Origin: Pseudomonas fluorescens
GTDB lineage: Bacteria > Pseudomonadota > Gammaproteobacteria > Pseudomonadales > Pseudomonadaceae
Reading direction: 5' to 3'
Length of the DNA: 64,000 nucleotides
Assembly: GCF_902497875.1 (NCBI RefSeq)
Contig: NZ_CABVHY010000026.1
Coordinates: forward strand, 1-64,000
Notes under the pieces: model-generated
Databases searched by the model: none
Seen by the model: the letters and a program-made list of their open reading frames with translations, nothing else
What the model was told of the DNA's origin: nothing
Shown: piece after piece, positions 42,811-52,092 of the stretch
Layout of the letters: each line of letters starts with the position of its first letter
Numbering within the stretch: the stretch's first letter is position 1
Position numbers and translations under genes: made by a program

Positions 42811-43785
42811 TTATCGGCTTACTTCTTCCAATCGGTCCGCAGCCACCCACTCAGGCTGGACGCTACGCTCATGCACATGGTTGTGCGGGGTGCGGTCGAT
42901 CAGCAGGCTGAGCAATTCAGGACGGCTGTAATGGCCGCGCGAATCCATCATCCGCTTGCGTTTGTCGATCAGGCTCAGGTCCAGATCCATGATCACTTCG
43001 CCTTCGCCTTCTGTCAGGGCCCCCATCACCTCGCCGTCCGGGTTGATGATTGCGCTGTAGCAACCGCCCGAGATCGGGCCAATCGGGCAACCGGTGTCGG
43101 CCATGATCCGCGCTTGTTGCTCTGGATTCAGCCAGGCCGTGGAGTTGACCACGAAGCAAGCCGACTCCAGGGCGTGCTGGCGGATGTTGACTTCCATCTG
43201 CGAAGTAAACAGCGGACCGGCAAAAGAGCCCGGGTACATGGCGGCGTGGATCTGCTCACCATCGGCCATCAGGGCGTAACGAGCCAGCGGGTTGTAGTGT
43301 TCCCAGCACGCCAGTTGACCGATGCGGCCCACGGCGCTGTCGACGGCTTTCAGCCCGGAGCCATCGCCCATGCCCCAGATCATCCGCTCATGATAAGTCG
43401 GGGAGATCTTGCGCCGACGCTGGATCAGGGTGCCGTCAGCATCAAACAGCAATTGAGTGTTATAGAGGGTGCCGCCATCGCGCTCATTAACGCCGATCGA
43501 CACCACCATCCCCGCTTGCCTGGCAGCGGCGCCGATGGCATCGGTGGCGGCCGAAGGTACGGTCACCGCCTGGTCCAGCAGCTTGTAATGTTCCGCGCCC
43601 ATTTGAAAAGGCGATTGGACGAAGGAGAAATACGGGTAGTACGGCACAATGGTTTCCGGGAAGACGGCGAACTGCACACCTTTGCTACCGAGCTCGAGAA
43701 TCTTCTGCACGACTTTTTCCACGGTGCCTTCACGGCTGTAAAGCACGGGGCTGATTTGTACGGCGGCGGCTTTGACGATGGTCAT
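42811..43785 (-). CDS. Nitrilase
   Basis: A 324-aa carbon-nitrogen hydrolase with the complete catalytic set: Glu44 in FAVFPETIVPYYPYF, Lys126 in RRRKISPTYHER and Cys160 in GQLACWEHYNPLARY. The CWEHYNP block is the signature of true nitrilases, which convert nitriles to carboxylic acids and ammonia. Size and motifs resemble Pseudomonas arylacetonitrilases. GAGGAACGTCATT precedes the ATG. Transcribed with the GlxA-type regulator further downstream; no aldoxime dehydratase is nearby. Confidence 0.92.
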   Translation of the reverse strand: MTIVKAAAVQISPVLYSREGTVEKVVQKILELGSKGVQFAVFPETIVPYYPYFSFVQSPFQMGAEHYKLLDQAVTVPSAATDAIGAAARQAGMVVSIGVNERDGGTLYNTQLLFDADGTLIQRRRKISPTYHERMIWGMGDGSGLKAVDSAVGRIGQLACWEHYNPLARYALMADGEQIHAAMYPGSFAGPLFTSQMEVNIRQHALESACFVVNSTAWLNPEQQARIMADTGCPIGPISGGCYSAIINPDGEVMGALTEGEGEVIMDLDLSLIDKRKRMMDSRGHYSRPELLSLLIDRTPHNHVHERSVQPEWVAADRLEEVSR

Positions 43786-44044
43786 AATGACGTTCCTCAA
43801 TGAATGAAGCTTTCGGCTTTCAATGAAGAAAGATTACGACTGTAATATTGTCGACCGCAATGTCATATACACCACCTTTTAGGTCGTAACCCTGGACGCG
43901 GGAGACGATCAATGGCGAGGCTACCCACAGAAGTACCCAGTGCCTCGGACGTTGCGGTGTGACATCCGCCGTTTGAGGATTATGCTGCGCCGCGTGACCA
44001 CGGTTTTTTACTTTCCCTTTTGAACACCACGCAGGAGACCCCCT

Positions 44045-44833
44045 ATGAATCTCGGCATCGCAGGACGTTGGGCACTGGTTTGTGCCGCCAGCAAAGGGCT
44101 TGGCAAAGCCTGCGCCCAGGCGCTGGTCAGCGAAGGCGTCAACGTTGTGATCACGGCTCGGGGCGAAGAGACTCTGAATGAAACCGCCAAGCAGTTACGT
44201 GCGCTGAACCCCGCCGTAACCGTGATTGCCGTTGCCGGCGACATCTCGTCTGCGGCAGGCCGGGCGGCTGCGCTGGCAGCCCATGGGCAGTTCGACATCC
44301 TCATCAACAATGCCGGCGGGCCGCCTGCGGGAGATTTCCGCGACTGGGACCGGGATGCCTGGATCAAGGCCCTGGATGCCAACATGCTCACCCCCATCGA
44401 GCTGATCAAGGCAACGGTGGATGGTATGGCCGAACGCGGTTTCGGCCGAATCGTCAACATCACCTCGAGCGCGGTCAAGTCGCCCATCGAGAGTCTTGGC
44501 CTGTCTAACGGAGCCCGCAGCGGGCTGACCGGTTTCATCGCCGGGCTCGCCCGGCAAGAGAACATCGCCAGCCGCAACGTGACCATCAACAACCTGCAAC
44601 CGGGTTCGTTCGACACCGATCGACTGCGCAACAACCTGGTCGAAGCCGCCCAAGCCATGGGCCAGGACAGCGAAGCGTTCCTGGATGAATGCCGTCAAGA
44701 AATCCCGGCCAAACGCTTTGGCACACCTGAAGAGTTCGGCGCTTTGTGCGCGTTTGTTTGCAGCGCTCACGCCAGCTACATCACCGGGCAAAACCTGTTG
44801 ATCGACGGTGGAGCCATTCGCTCCAGTCAATGA
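44045..44833 (+). CDS. Atypical SDR protein lacking the YxxxK motif
   Basis: A 262-aa short-chain dehydrogenase-like protein. The N-terminal ALVCAASKGLGKACAQAL (a variant of TGxxxGxG) and INNAGGPPAG bind the cofactor. The usual YxxxK is replaced by SNGAR at Ser154-Arg158, although the NITSSAVKSP serine block is kept. Proteins of this atypical SDR class exist as annotated 3-oxoacyl-ACP reductase-like proteins; whether they are reductases is open. Well preserved otherwise, so not a pseudogene. Divergent from the nitrilase gene. Confidence 0.85.
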   Translation: MNLGIAGRWALVCAASKGLGKACAQALVSEGVNVVITARGEETLNETAKQLRALNPAVTVIAVAGDISSAAGRAAALAAHGQFDILINNAGGPPAGDFRDWDRDAWIKALDANMLTPIELIKATVDGMAERGFGRIVNITSSAVKSPIESLGLSNGARSGLTGFIAGLARQENIASRNVTINNLQPGSFDTDRLRNNLVEAAQAMGQDSEAFLDECRQEIPAKRFGTPEEFGALCAFVCSAHASYITGQNLLIDGGAIRSSQ

Positions 44834-45204
44834 TGCACAGGGCCTAATGCCCGTAGCAGCTGCCGAAGGCTGCGTCCGGCTGCGCAGCAGTCGTAAAATC
44901 AGGCACCACGGTATTCCAGACAAACCGTGCAAGCAGGATTTGCGATTGCTACGCAGCCGGACGCAGGCTGCTACGGGGGACGGTGCTGAGCCTGAAACTC
45001 CTTATCTTACCGGCCGCTGCGAGCTGTGCTCCGAGTCGCCATTGGGTATTAATGACCGCATACGGTCTTAATGACCTCATTATCCGATAGTCATAACGAC
45101 CCCAGAATTCAAAACCCATTGATTTACCTAACAAAATAATCTGGCCCGCTTTTTGATCGCTCCCCCTTGGTTTCCACTCTCTGACTCTTCAAGGGGAAGT
45201 ATTT
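44834..45204. other. Intergenic region between the two SDR genes
   Basis: About 370 bases. A palindromic repeat fills 44853-44974. The remainder, 44975-45204, must contain the promoter of the second SDR, whose AAGGGGAAG ribosome site lies just before 45205; no other feature is evident. Confidence 0.5.
44853..44974. repeat. REP/BIME-type palindrome
   Basis: The left arm gtagcagctgccgaaggctg, then cgtccggctgcg, is the inverted counterpart of cgcagccggacgcaggctgc at 44952-44971, apart from a short insertion. It belongs to the same sequence family as the inner arms at 1461-1607. Confidence 0.75.
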
Positions 45205-45948
45205 ATGAGCAATGAATTCGAGGGTCGCCTGGCCGTAGTCACCGGTGCAAGTTCCGGCATTGGCCTGGCCGTCACCGAGCGCCTGTTGGCTCAAGGCGCT
45301 CAAGTACTGGCGATGTCACGCCAGATCGGCGGCCTGGGGGATCTGGCCGAACGCTTTACCAAACAGCTGCACTGGATCCCCGGCGATGTCACCCAAGAGG
45401 CCGACCTGATGCGGTTGGCGAATAAGGCTTCGACAATCGGTCCAGTGGATTTCCTTGTGCCCAATGCTGGCATCGCACAATTGGCGGACGGCCTGAACGT
45501 ATCGGCGTTTGATCGTCAATGGGCGGTCAATGGCGCGGGTGCCTTGAACACCCTGGCCAACCTGCGCAGCCAAATGGCGAAACCGGCTTCGGTGGTGTTC
45601 ATCGGCACTTTCCTGGCCCAGCTAACCTTCCCTGGACTCGCGGCCTATATCGCCTCGAAAGCAGCGCTGCAAGCACATGCCCGTACCCTGGCGGTCGAAC
45701 TGGCGCCTCTCGGGATACGCATCAACATGGTTTCCCCCGGCCCCACCGCCACGCCCATCTGGTCCACATTAGGCTTGAAGAATGAGGAACTGGACAGCGT
45801 CGCCAACGCGGTAAACCAGCGACTGCTCGATGGCAAGTTCCTCGAGGCCGGAGCGGTTGCCGATGTGATCCTGTTCCAGCTAAGCAACGGCGCCCGCGGC
45901 GTCTATGGCCAGGACTGGATTGTCGATAGCGGCTACACCGTGCGCTAG
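45205..45948 (+). CDS. SDR-family oxidoreductase
   Basis: A 247-aa classical short-chain dehydrogenase. VVTGASSGIGLAVTERLLAQG is the Rossmann motif, PNAGIAQLAD the structural NAG motif and YIASK the catalytic Tyr-Lys pair; the usual serine position is less clear (VVFIGTFLAQ). A well-placed AAGGGGAAG precedes the ATG. Unlike its upstream neighbour it has the full YxxxK. Substrate unknown. Confidence 0.9.
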   Translation: MSNEFEGRLAVVTGASSGIGLAVTERLLAQGAQVLAMSRQIGGLGDLAERFTKQLHWIPGDVTQEADLMRLANKASTIGPVDFLVPNAGIAQLADGLNVSAFDRQWAVNGAGALNTLANLRSQMAKPASVVFIGTFLAQLTFPGLAAYIASKAALQAHARTLAVELAPLGIRINMVSPGPTATPIWSTLGLKNEELDSVANAVNQRLLDGKFLEAGAVADVILFQLSNGARGVYGQDWIVDSGYTVR

Positions 45949-45983
45949 ATTCAAATCTTCCGAGCAACGACAGGCGCCATCCC

Positions 45984-47885
45984 TCACATTTCCACCTGTG
46001 TACCTAGCTCTATCACCCGGTTCAGCGGCAGCTTGAAGTACTTCAAGCTGCTGTTGGCGTTCTTCAGCAAAAAGGCGAACAGGCTTTCTCGCCAACGGGC
46101 CATGCCGATACGCCTGGTCGCAATAACCGTCTCGCGGCTGAGGAAATAGGTCGTACGCATCGGGCTGAAATCCAGCTCGCTCAAGTGACAGAGACTTAAT
46201 GCTGCGGGTACGTCCGGCTCTTCGATAAAGCCAAAGTGCAGACTTACCCGGAAGAATCCCTCGCCATAAGCTTCGACTTCGAACCGCCGATCGGCCCCCA
46301 CCCGAGGACTGTCTTCGGACACCACCGTGAGCAGCACCACCTGTTCGTGCAACACTTGGTTGTGCAGCAGATTGTGCAAGAGTGCATGAGGGACGGCGTC
46401 TGCCCTGGCCGTCAGAAACACCGCGGTGCCTTGCACTCGATGGGGCGGCTGCATCCGGATGCTGCTGATGAACAACGGTAACGGCAGAGCCGTTTCGTCC
46501 AGCCTTTCCAGCATGATCTTGCGGCCGCGCTTCCAGGTCGTCATCAAAATGAACAACCCTATACCCGCGATGACGGGGAAGGCGCCGCCCTGAAAAATCT
46601 TCGGCGCATTGGCCGCGAAGTACAGGCTGTCCACCAGCAGAAAACCGAGAAGCATCGGGATGGCCAACCAGCGCGGGGTTTTCCATAGGAGCAGGACGAC
46701 CGCCGAGGACAGGATGGTGGTGATCAGCATGGTGCCTGTCACAGCAACCCCGTACGCCGCAGCCAAAGCACTGGAAGACTCGAAGCCGACAACCAGCAGC
46801 ACCACCCCCACCATCAGTGCCCAGTTAACCGTGCCGATGTAGATCTGCCCCTGCTCCTGGCTGGACGTATGCTGGATAAACATGCGTGGGACATAACCCA
46901 GCTGGATGGCCTGTCGAGTCAGGGAGAAGGCCCCGGAAATCACGGCTTGCGAGGCGATGATGGTTGCCAGGGTGGAGAGCCCGACCATCGGCAACAACGC
47001 CCAGCTCGGCGCCAGGAGATAGAAAGGATTGCGTACAGCCTCCGGATTTTCCAGGATCAATGCGCCTTGGCCGAAGTAATTCAGCATCAGTCCTGGCAAT
47101 ACCAGGATGAACCAGGCACGCGCAATCGGTTTGCGACCGAAGTGGCCCATGTCGGCATACAGCGCTTCGGCGCCCGTCAGCGCGAGCACGACTGCACCGA
47201 GGATGGCCACACCGATACCCGGATGAGCGATGAAAAAATGTGCTCCCCAGTATGGGTTGAGCGCTTGCAACACTTCGGGGCGCTGCAAGATACCGTAGAT
47301 CCCAAGAGCCCCGAGCACCAGAAACCACAGCACCATTACCGGTCCGAAGAGCGTGCCAATCCGCGCCGTACCGTGTTTCTGAATCAAGAACAGCGCCACC
47401 AGTACGATCACAGACAACGGGACAACCCAGTGCTCGATCCCGTCAAATGCCAGCTGGAGCCCTTCAACGGCAGAAAGGACCGAGATGGCCGGGGTGATCA
47501 TGCTGTCACCGTAGAACAGCGCTGCACCGAACAGCCCGAGCAGCACCAGCACTTTACTCAACTGCGGATAGGGAGCGGCAGCGCGACGGGCCAGCGCCGT
47601 CAAGGCCATGATGCCGCCCTCACCCTGGTTGTTGGCGCGAAGAATGAACAGCACGTATTTGATCGAGACCACCCAGATCAGCGACCAGAAGATCAACGAA
47701 AGAATGCCCAGTACACCATCGTGGTTGGCTTGCACCCCGTAGTGACCGGCAAACACCTCTTTGAGGGTGTACAGCGGGCTGGTACCAATGTCTCCATACA
47801 CCACTCCCACCGCTGCCATCAGCAAGCCTGCCGCCGAGGTTTTTGCATGAGGTTCTTCGATTGCGTGGGAAGCTGATTGGCTCAC
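45984..47885 (-). CDS. kup: Kup low-affinity potassium transporter
   Basis: A 633-aa KUP/HAK/KT potassium uptake protein. The conserved start AAVGVVYGDIGTSPLYTLKEVFAGHYG, the segment GGIMALTALARRA and GDSMITPAISVLSAVEGLQ are all present, about 12 helices are predicted, and a cytoplasmic C-terminal part follows. GTG start. It is the only apparently intact K+ uptake gene in the window (compare the kdp remnant at 52093-55421). Confidence 0.95.
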   Translation of the reverse strand: MSQSASHAIEEPHAKTSAAGLLMAAVGVVYGDIGTSPLYTLKEVFAGHYGVQANHDGVLGILSLIFWSLIWVVSIKYVLFILRANNQGEGGIMALTALARRAAAPYPQLSKVLVLLGLFGAALFYGDSMITPAISVLSAVEGLQLAFDGIEHWVVPLSVIVLVALFLIQKHGTARIGTLFGPVMVLWFLVLGALGIYGILQRPEVLQALNPYWGAHFFIAHPGIGVAILGAVVLALTGAEALYADMGHFGRKPIARAWFILVLPGLMLNYFGQGALILENPEAVRNPFYLLAPSWALLPMVGLSTLATIIASQAVISGAFSLTRQAIQLGYVPRMFIQHTSSQEQGQIYIGTVNWALMVGVVLLVVGFESSSALAAAYGVAVTGTMLITTILSSAVVLLLWKTPRWLAIPMLLGFLLVDSLYFAANAPKIFQGGAFPVIAGIGLFILMTTWKRGRKIMLERLDETALPLPLFISSIRMQPPHRVQGTAVFLTARADAVPHALLHNLLHNQVLHEQVVLLTVVSEDSPRVGADRRFEVEAYGEGFFRVSLHFGFIEEPDVPAALSLCHLSELDFSPMRTTYFLSRETVIATRRIGMARWRESLFAFLLKNANSSLKYFKLPLNRVIELGTQVEM

Positions 47886-48210
47886 TTAGTGTTTCTCGAA
47901 AATTGGGGTGTTGAAGAACCGCACGCTACCTTCGGGCCTGTTGTAACAAGCAAAATACCTCACTGTCTCGCGCTTTGGCGAACAGATCCGAGGTATCCAG
48001 GAAAATTCCGTATGGCGGGGGGCATTATGAGCTGTACCTGAACTGCGTCTGCCAGTATCCGTTGCAGCGCCCCTATCTGCCGTAAAAAAACCGTAAAAAA
48101 ACTATGGGCGCACTGCTTGGAGTGAGCGCCGACGTAGCGCAGTCCGTAAATTTACTTTCAAACCACAGTGCAACCCCTGGGAATGCAGCGCGGTACGCTG
48201 GCTGCAATAC
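47886..48210. other. Intergenic region upstream of kup
   Basis: About 325 bases with no gene seen. It should contain the kup promoter. Two adjacent gccgtaaaaaaa/accgtaaaaaaa runs occur at about 48080-48100. I see no riboswitch-like conserved core and no tRNA. Confidence 0.45.
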
Positions 48211-49341
48211 CTAAGATGTTGCAGCCACTACTCGACTGTCGGGCTGCTCGCGAGCGTAAAGAATCACCGAGGCGCGCAGCTTGTTGCCGCCGAAAGCGCA
48301 CATCTTGTCGAACGCCTGATGGCTGACGGGCAGATGCTGGCAGTCGAGTGCCTGACGGTGCTGGCTGTGATCGATGTCCGGATCATGCAGGTAGACGAAG
48401 TCTTCATCGCAGTCGGTGACGATTACCCAGTGCGGGGCTTTCGAGCGAGTCAGGCGGTAGTTGCTGATCAGCACCAGGGGTTGACCGCCGGCCTTCAGCG
48501 CGAGAGCCAGATCCAGCTGGTTGCTGCTGATCTGCTCCACATCGCTGTGCAGTAGCTCCGCGCAGAACTCTTCGTGTACCAGGCGCATCACCTCCTTTTT
48601 GTGTTCGTCGCGCACACCGTTGAGGAACAGCGGACCGGCGATGCTGACTTGCAGGCGCACGCGAAACCCTCGGCGCCAGGCCGCCAGTGCCAGCCCCTGG
48701 GGACTGCAACCGCCGTGGCCCGAGGTCATGAACACAGTGGTCGCTTCACGCCAGATTTGCAGTTCCTCCCTGCGCTCGGCCAAGCGATCCGGCTGCAGAG
48801 CACTCATGGCCATCAAGAGGCAGGCCGGGCCACAGGTGAAATCGGTGGTCTGCTGGTAATAGGGCACCCGGATATCGCGGTTTTCACGATGCTGCAGGAT
48901 CCGTTTCTCCAGGCGCAGCGCATGCACATGGTCTTCGTAGTAGTCGTTGACCACGGCGAAGCGCCGGTACCCATTGCGCTCATAAAGACTGATGGCGGCG
49001 GGATTGTCCGGACGGACTTCCAGACGCAGGTAGGCACAGTCGTGCGCGCGGGCACAATCTTCGGCCTGGTCCAGCAACTGTTTTCCCAGGCCCAGACCGC
49101 GACTGTGGGTGGCAATGGCAATGGAGTACAGACGCGCCAGCGAAGTGCCGCGGTGAAACAGCACCAGGCAGTAGCCCATCAACTGACTCCCGGCCTGTGC
49201 GACGATCAGGCTGGCATGGGCGCGACTGATCATCCACTGAAAACTGCGCGGAGTAAGCCGGTCATAGGTGAAGCTCTGGTTTTCAAGTTCCAGCAGGGAC
49301 TTCAGATCGTCTTGTGTAGCGTTGCGAAATACCAGGTTCAT
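48211..49341 (-). CDS. GNAT acetyltransferase fused to a C39-like peptidase
   Basis: A 376-aa two-domain protein. Residues 1 to about 150 are a RimI-like GNAT N-acetyltransferase (HSRGLGLGKQLLDQAEDCARA is the acetyl-CoA site; LRLEVRPDNPAAISLYERNGYRR). Residues about 160-376 are a papain-like C39-type peptidase: Cys in DFTCGPACLLMAMSAL, His in PHWVIVTDCDEDFVYLHDP. It is divergent from an RLAN/RimK-type ATP-grasp gene. Comparative work on ATP-grasp/GNAT clusters has predicted that such pairs make or modify peptides. Substrate unknown. Confidence 0.87.
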   Translation of the reverse strand: MNLVFRNATQDDLKSLLELENQSFTYDRLTPRSFQWMISRAHASLIVAQAGSQLMGYCLVLFHRGTSLARLYSIAIATHSRGLGLGKQLLDQAEDCARAHDCAYLRLEVRPDNPAAISLYERNGYRRFAVVNDYYEDHVHALRLEKRILQHRENRDIRVPYYQQTTDFTCGPACLLMAMSALQPDRLAERREELQIWREATTVFMTSGHGGCSPQGLALAAWRRGFRVRLQVSIAGPLFLNGVRDEHKKEVMRLVHEEFCAELLHSDVEQISSNQLDLALALKAGGQPLVLISNYRLTRSKAPHWVIVTDCDEDFVYLHDPDIDHSQHRQALDCQHLPVSHQAFDKMCAFGGNKLRASVILYAREQPDSRVVAATS

Positions 49342-49433
49342 ACAGCCGCCGTAAAAGTTGCGTAACGAAACGAGACTTTCTCAAAAGTTCGTGTTTAATA
49401 GATCAGGACTTGTTCTCAAACGGACCTCCTCAT

Positions 49434-51020
49434 ATGTCAGCGGTACAAGGTGATTTGCGTGAAGTATCAGAGCAAAATCGGTTGACGGCAATATCTCGAC
49501 CTACTTATTTATCTGATGTAACCCGAAGTTCCAGCCAGCTGGTTATTATTGTCGAGCGCAAAGAAGACTGGGCGTCTTACTTCCCTTCCGAGGATGTGAT
49601 GAGTGCGCAGGAGTATCTCGAGCAGCCCCTTGAAAACGAGGCCGGCAAGCGAATTCAGGTGATAAACCTGTGCCGCAGCTACAAGTATCTGGGGCACGGG
49701 TATTACTGCTCATTACTTGCGGAAGCGCGTGGCCACAAAGTTATTCCATCCGTGCGAACCATCAGCGAGCTGACACGCAAGTCACTGTATGGGTTGGCAC
49801 TCGACGATCTGGACAAGGCGCTCGACAAGGCACTGAACAATCATATTTACAGCAATACTGAGGGCTTCACGCTAACCCTGTATTTTGGCAAGACCAACCT
49901 TGAACCCTTGCAGGAACTGGCTCGACAAATATTCGAGATATTCCCGTGCCCGGTCCTGTTGGTCGAATTCCGTAAAAGTAATAGTTGGCGCATCGAGGGA
50001 ATAAAGTCCGGCACCTTGCACAAGCTACGCGAAGACCAGGAAGATCAGTTTGCCAACTCGCTGGACAGCTTCAGCCGCAAGATCTGGCGAATGCCGCGCT
50101 CGCCACGCGTGGCCCGCTACGACCTGGCCATACTGCATGACCCGCAAGAAGCGCTGCCGCCTTCCAACGCCAAGGCGCTGGCGAGTTTTATAAGGGTTGG
50201 CAAGGGTCTGGGCATTGATGTTGAACTGATCGAGAAGAAAGACTATTCACGAATCGCCGAGTATGACGCCCTGTTGATTCGCGAAACCACCAGCGTGGAT
50301 AACCATACCTATCGCTTCGCCAAGAAGGCGGAAAGCGAAGGTCTGGTGGTGATGGACGACCCCACTTCAATCCTGCGTTGCACCAACAAGGTGTACCTGA
50401 CCGATCTGCTCAAGAGTCATCAACTGGGCATGCCGGCAACCGAGATTCTCTACAAGGAACGACCGGAAGACTTCGAGCGAGTCGGCGAACGCCTGGGCTT
50501 TCCATTGGTGCTGAAGATTCCCGATGGTTGTTTCTCCCGTGGCGTGATCAAGGTCGAAAGCCAGCAGGCATTGCTGGAAGCCACTTCTGAGCTATTCGAA
50601 CACTCGGTGTTGTTGCTGGCTCAGGAGTTCTTTTACACCGAATACGACTGGCGCATCGGCGTGCTCAACCGCAAACCGATCTTCGCCTGTCAGTACTTCA
50701 TGTCCAAGGGGCACTGGCAGATCTACAACCACAAAGCCAAAGGCCAGGACATCAACGGTGAGTGCCGCACCCTGGCGGTCCACGAGGCGCCGCGCGCGGT
50801 GGTCGAACTGGCGGTGAAGACCGCCAACCTGATTGGCGATGGTTTGTACGGGGTCGACCTGAAGCAGTCGGGCGATAAAGTGGTGGTGATCGAGGTGAAC
50901 GACAACCCCAACCTGGATGCGGGTATCGAAGATGCCTACCTGCAAGACGACTTGTATTCTCTGGTACTGGAAGAATTCATCCGCCGCCTAGAGCTGAAAC
51001 GTCGCGGCCAGGCCTGGTGA
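49434..51020 (+). CDS. RLAN-domain RimK-like ATP-grasp ligase
   Basis: A 528-aa protein. The N-terminal part (about residues 35-140: LVIIVERKEDWASYFPSEDV, then RIQVINLCRSYKYLGHGYYC) is the RLAN domain; the C-terminal half is an ATP-grasp fold (LVLKIPDGCFSRGVIKV; DWRIGVLNRKPIFACQYF; VIEVNDNPNLDAGIED). RimK ligases attach glutamate or other amino acids to C-termini. With the divergent GNAT-C39 gene it forms a conserved-looking module; the CorA-like gene follows 67 bases later. The start is uncertain: ATG 49434 and an in-frame TTG at 49410 are both possible. Confidence 0.87.
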   Translation: MSAVQGDLREVSEQNRLTAISRPTYLSDVTRSSSQLVIIVERKEDWASYFPSEDVMSAQEYLEQPLENEAGKRIQVINLCRSYKYLGHGYYCSLLAEARGHKVIPSVRTISELTRKSLYGLALDDLDKALDKALNNHIYSNTEGFTLTLYFGKTNLEPLQELARQIFEIFPCPVLLVEFRKSNSWRIEGIKSGTLHKLREDQEDQFANSLDSFSRKIWRMPRSPRVARYDLAILHDPQEALPPSNAKALASFIRVGKGLGIDVELIEKKDYSRIAEYDALLIRETTSVDNHTYRFAKKAESEGLVVMDDPTSILRCTNKVYLTDLLKSHQLGMPATEILYKERPEDFERVGERLGFPLVLKIPDGCFSRGVIKVESQQALLEATSELFEHSVLLLAQEFFYTEYDWRIGVLNRKPIFACQYFMSKGHWQIYNHKAKGQDINGECRTLAVHEAPRAVVELAVKTANLIGDGLYGVDLKQSGDKVVVIEVNDNPNLDAGIEDAYLQDDLYSLVLEEFIRRLELKRRGQAW

Positions 51021-51087
51021 GCGGTTGACCCTCTGCTTGCCCTGCAAGACACTTGATTTTCGCAGCCGATAACGCCAGAGGATAAAC

Positions 51088-52038
51088 GTGATCAAGAGTT
51101 TTCAACTTGCCCATGGGGCACTGGTACCGGTTGAACGCCTCGATGCCGAGGTCATGTTGTTCAGCAATCCCGATATCGCCGAACGGGATCTGCTGCGCAG
51201 CGATTTCAAACTGGACGATCATGCACTGGCTTCGGCGCTGGATCCGGACGAAGTTTCGCGTATCGAGTTCCACCCGGATAACCTGTTCTTGATCTGGAAG
51301 CGCCCGGAAAGTTACTCGGGTGGCGACAGCCTGGCCTTCGAAGTGTCGTCGTTCGGTTTACTGTTTTCTAAAACACGCTTGCTGGTCATCGCCACCGACG
51401 ATTCCCAGTTGAGCGGCCTGGGTGATCGGCACCCCTTGCACACACCGCTGGATGTACTGCTGGACATGCTGTTCAACAACCTCCATCACTACCTGGGCCA
51501 CCTCAAGGTGATCAAGATGGTGGCCCGCGAGCTGCAGCAGAAGTTCAATTCCTCGATGGAGAACCGCCATCTGATTCAGATGTTCAACCTCAGCGAGAGC
51601 CTGATCTATTACATCAACGCGATTCATAGCAATGGTGCGGTCCTGATCCGGCTGCGCAACCATGCCGAGAAGGAGCACTTCAGCGCCGAGGCGATCGCGC
51701 TTATCGATGATCTGATCATCGAGAACACCCAGTGCAACAAACAGGCGGAAATCTACTCAAGGGTGTTTTCCGGTTTGATCGATGCGCGCGGCAATCTAAT
51801 GAACAACAGCATGAACAACCTGCTGCGCAAACTGACGCTGATCAACGTGGTCTTCCTGCCGCTCAACCTGATCGCCAGTATCGGCGGCATGTCCGAGTTC
51901 AGCATGATGACCGCAACCGTACCTTGGTGGATCGCCTATCCGCTTTTTGTCACAGGCATGCTGGTTACCGGAGGCCTGATGGTGATCGTGCTCAAGCGTC
52001 TGACGCGTGGCTCACCCAGTATGAACCGCCCCCACTGA
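51088..52038 (+). CDS. CorA-like divalent-cation transporter (GMN motif altered)
   Basis: A 316-aa CorA/ZntB-like protein: a long cytoplasmic N-terminal region and two C-terminal helices (LTLINVVFLPLNLIASIGG and YPLFVTGMLVTGGLMVIV). The pore motif, usually Gly-Met-Asn, reads Gly267-Met268-Ser269. CorA transports Mg2+ or Co2+ and ZntB Zn2+; in E. coli-type proteins this Asn is important for selectivity. It follows the ATP-grasp gene in the same direction. Specificity should not be assumed. Confidence 0.87.
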   Translation: MIKSFQLAHGALVPVERLDAEVMLFSNPDIAERDLLRSDFKLDDHALASALDPDEVSRIEFHPDNLFLIWKRPESYSGGDSLAFEVSSFGLLFSKTRLLVIATDDSQLSGLGDRHPLHTPLDVLLDMLFNNLHHYLGHLKVIKMVARELQQKFNSSMENRHLIQMFNLSESLIYYINAIHSNGAVLIRLRNHAEKEHFSAEAIALIDDLIIENTQCNKQAEIYSRVFSGLIDARGNLMNNSMNNLLRKLTLINVVFLPLNLIASIGGMSEFSMMTATVPWWIAYPLFVTGMLVTGGLMVIVLKRLTRGSPSMNRPH

Positions 52039-52092
52039 ACCCTTCATGAGACTGAACTGCCCCAGCCTCCTTGCTCTTCATCAATGATTCGC

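Noticed and set aside
48060..48160. A tRNA or small RNA upstream of kup
   Set aside because: No cloverleaf could be drawn; only short A-runs and one weak inverted repeat are seen.
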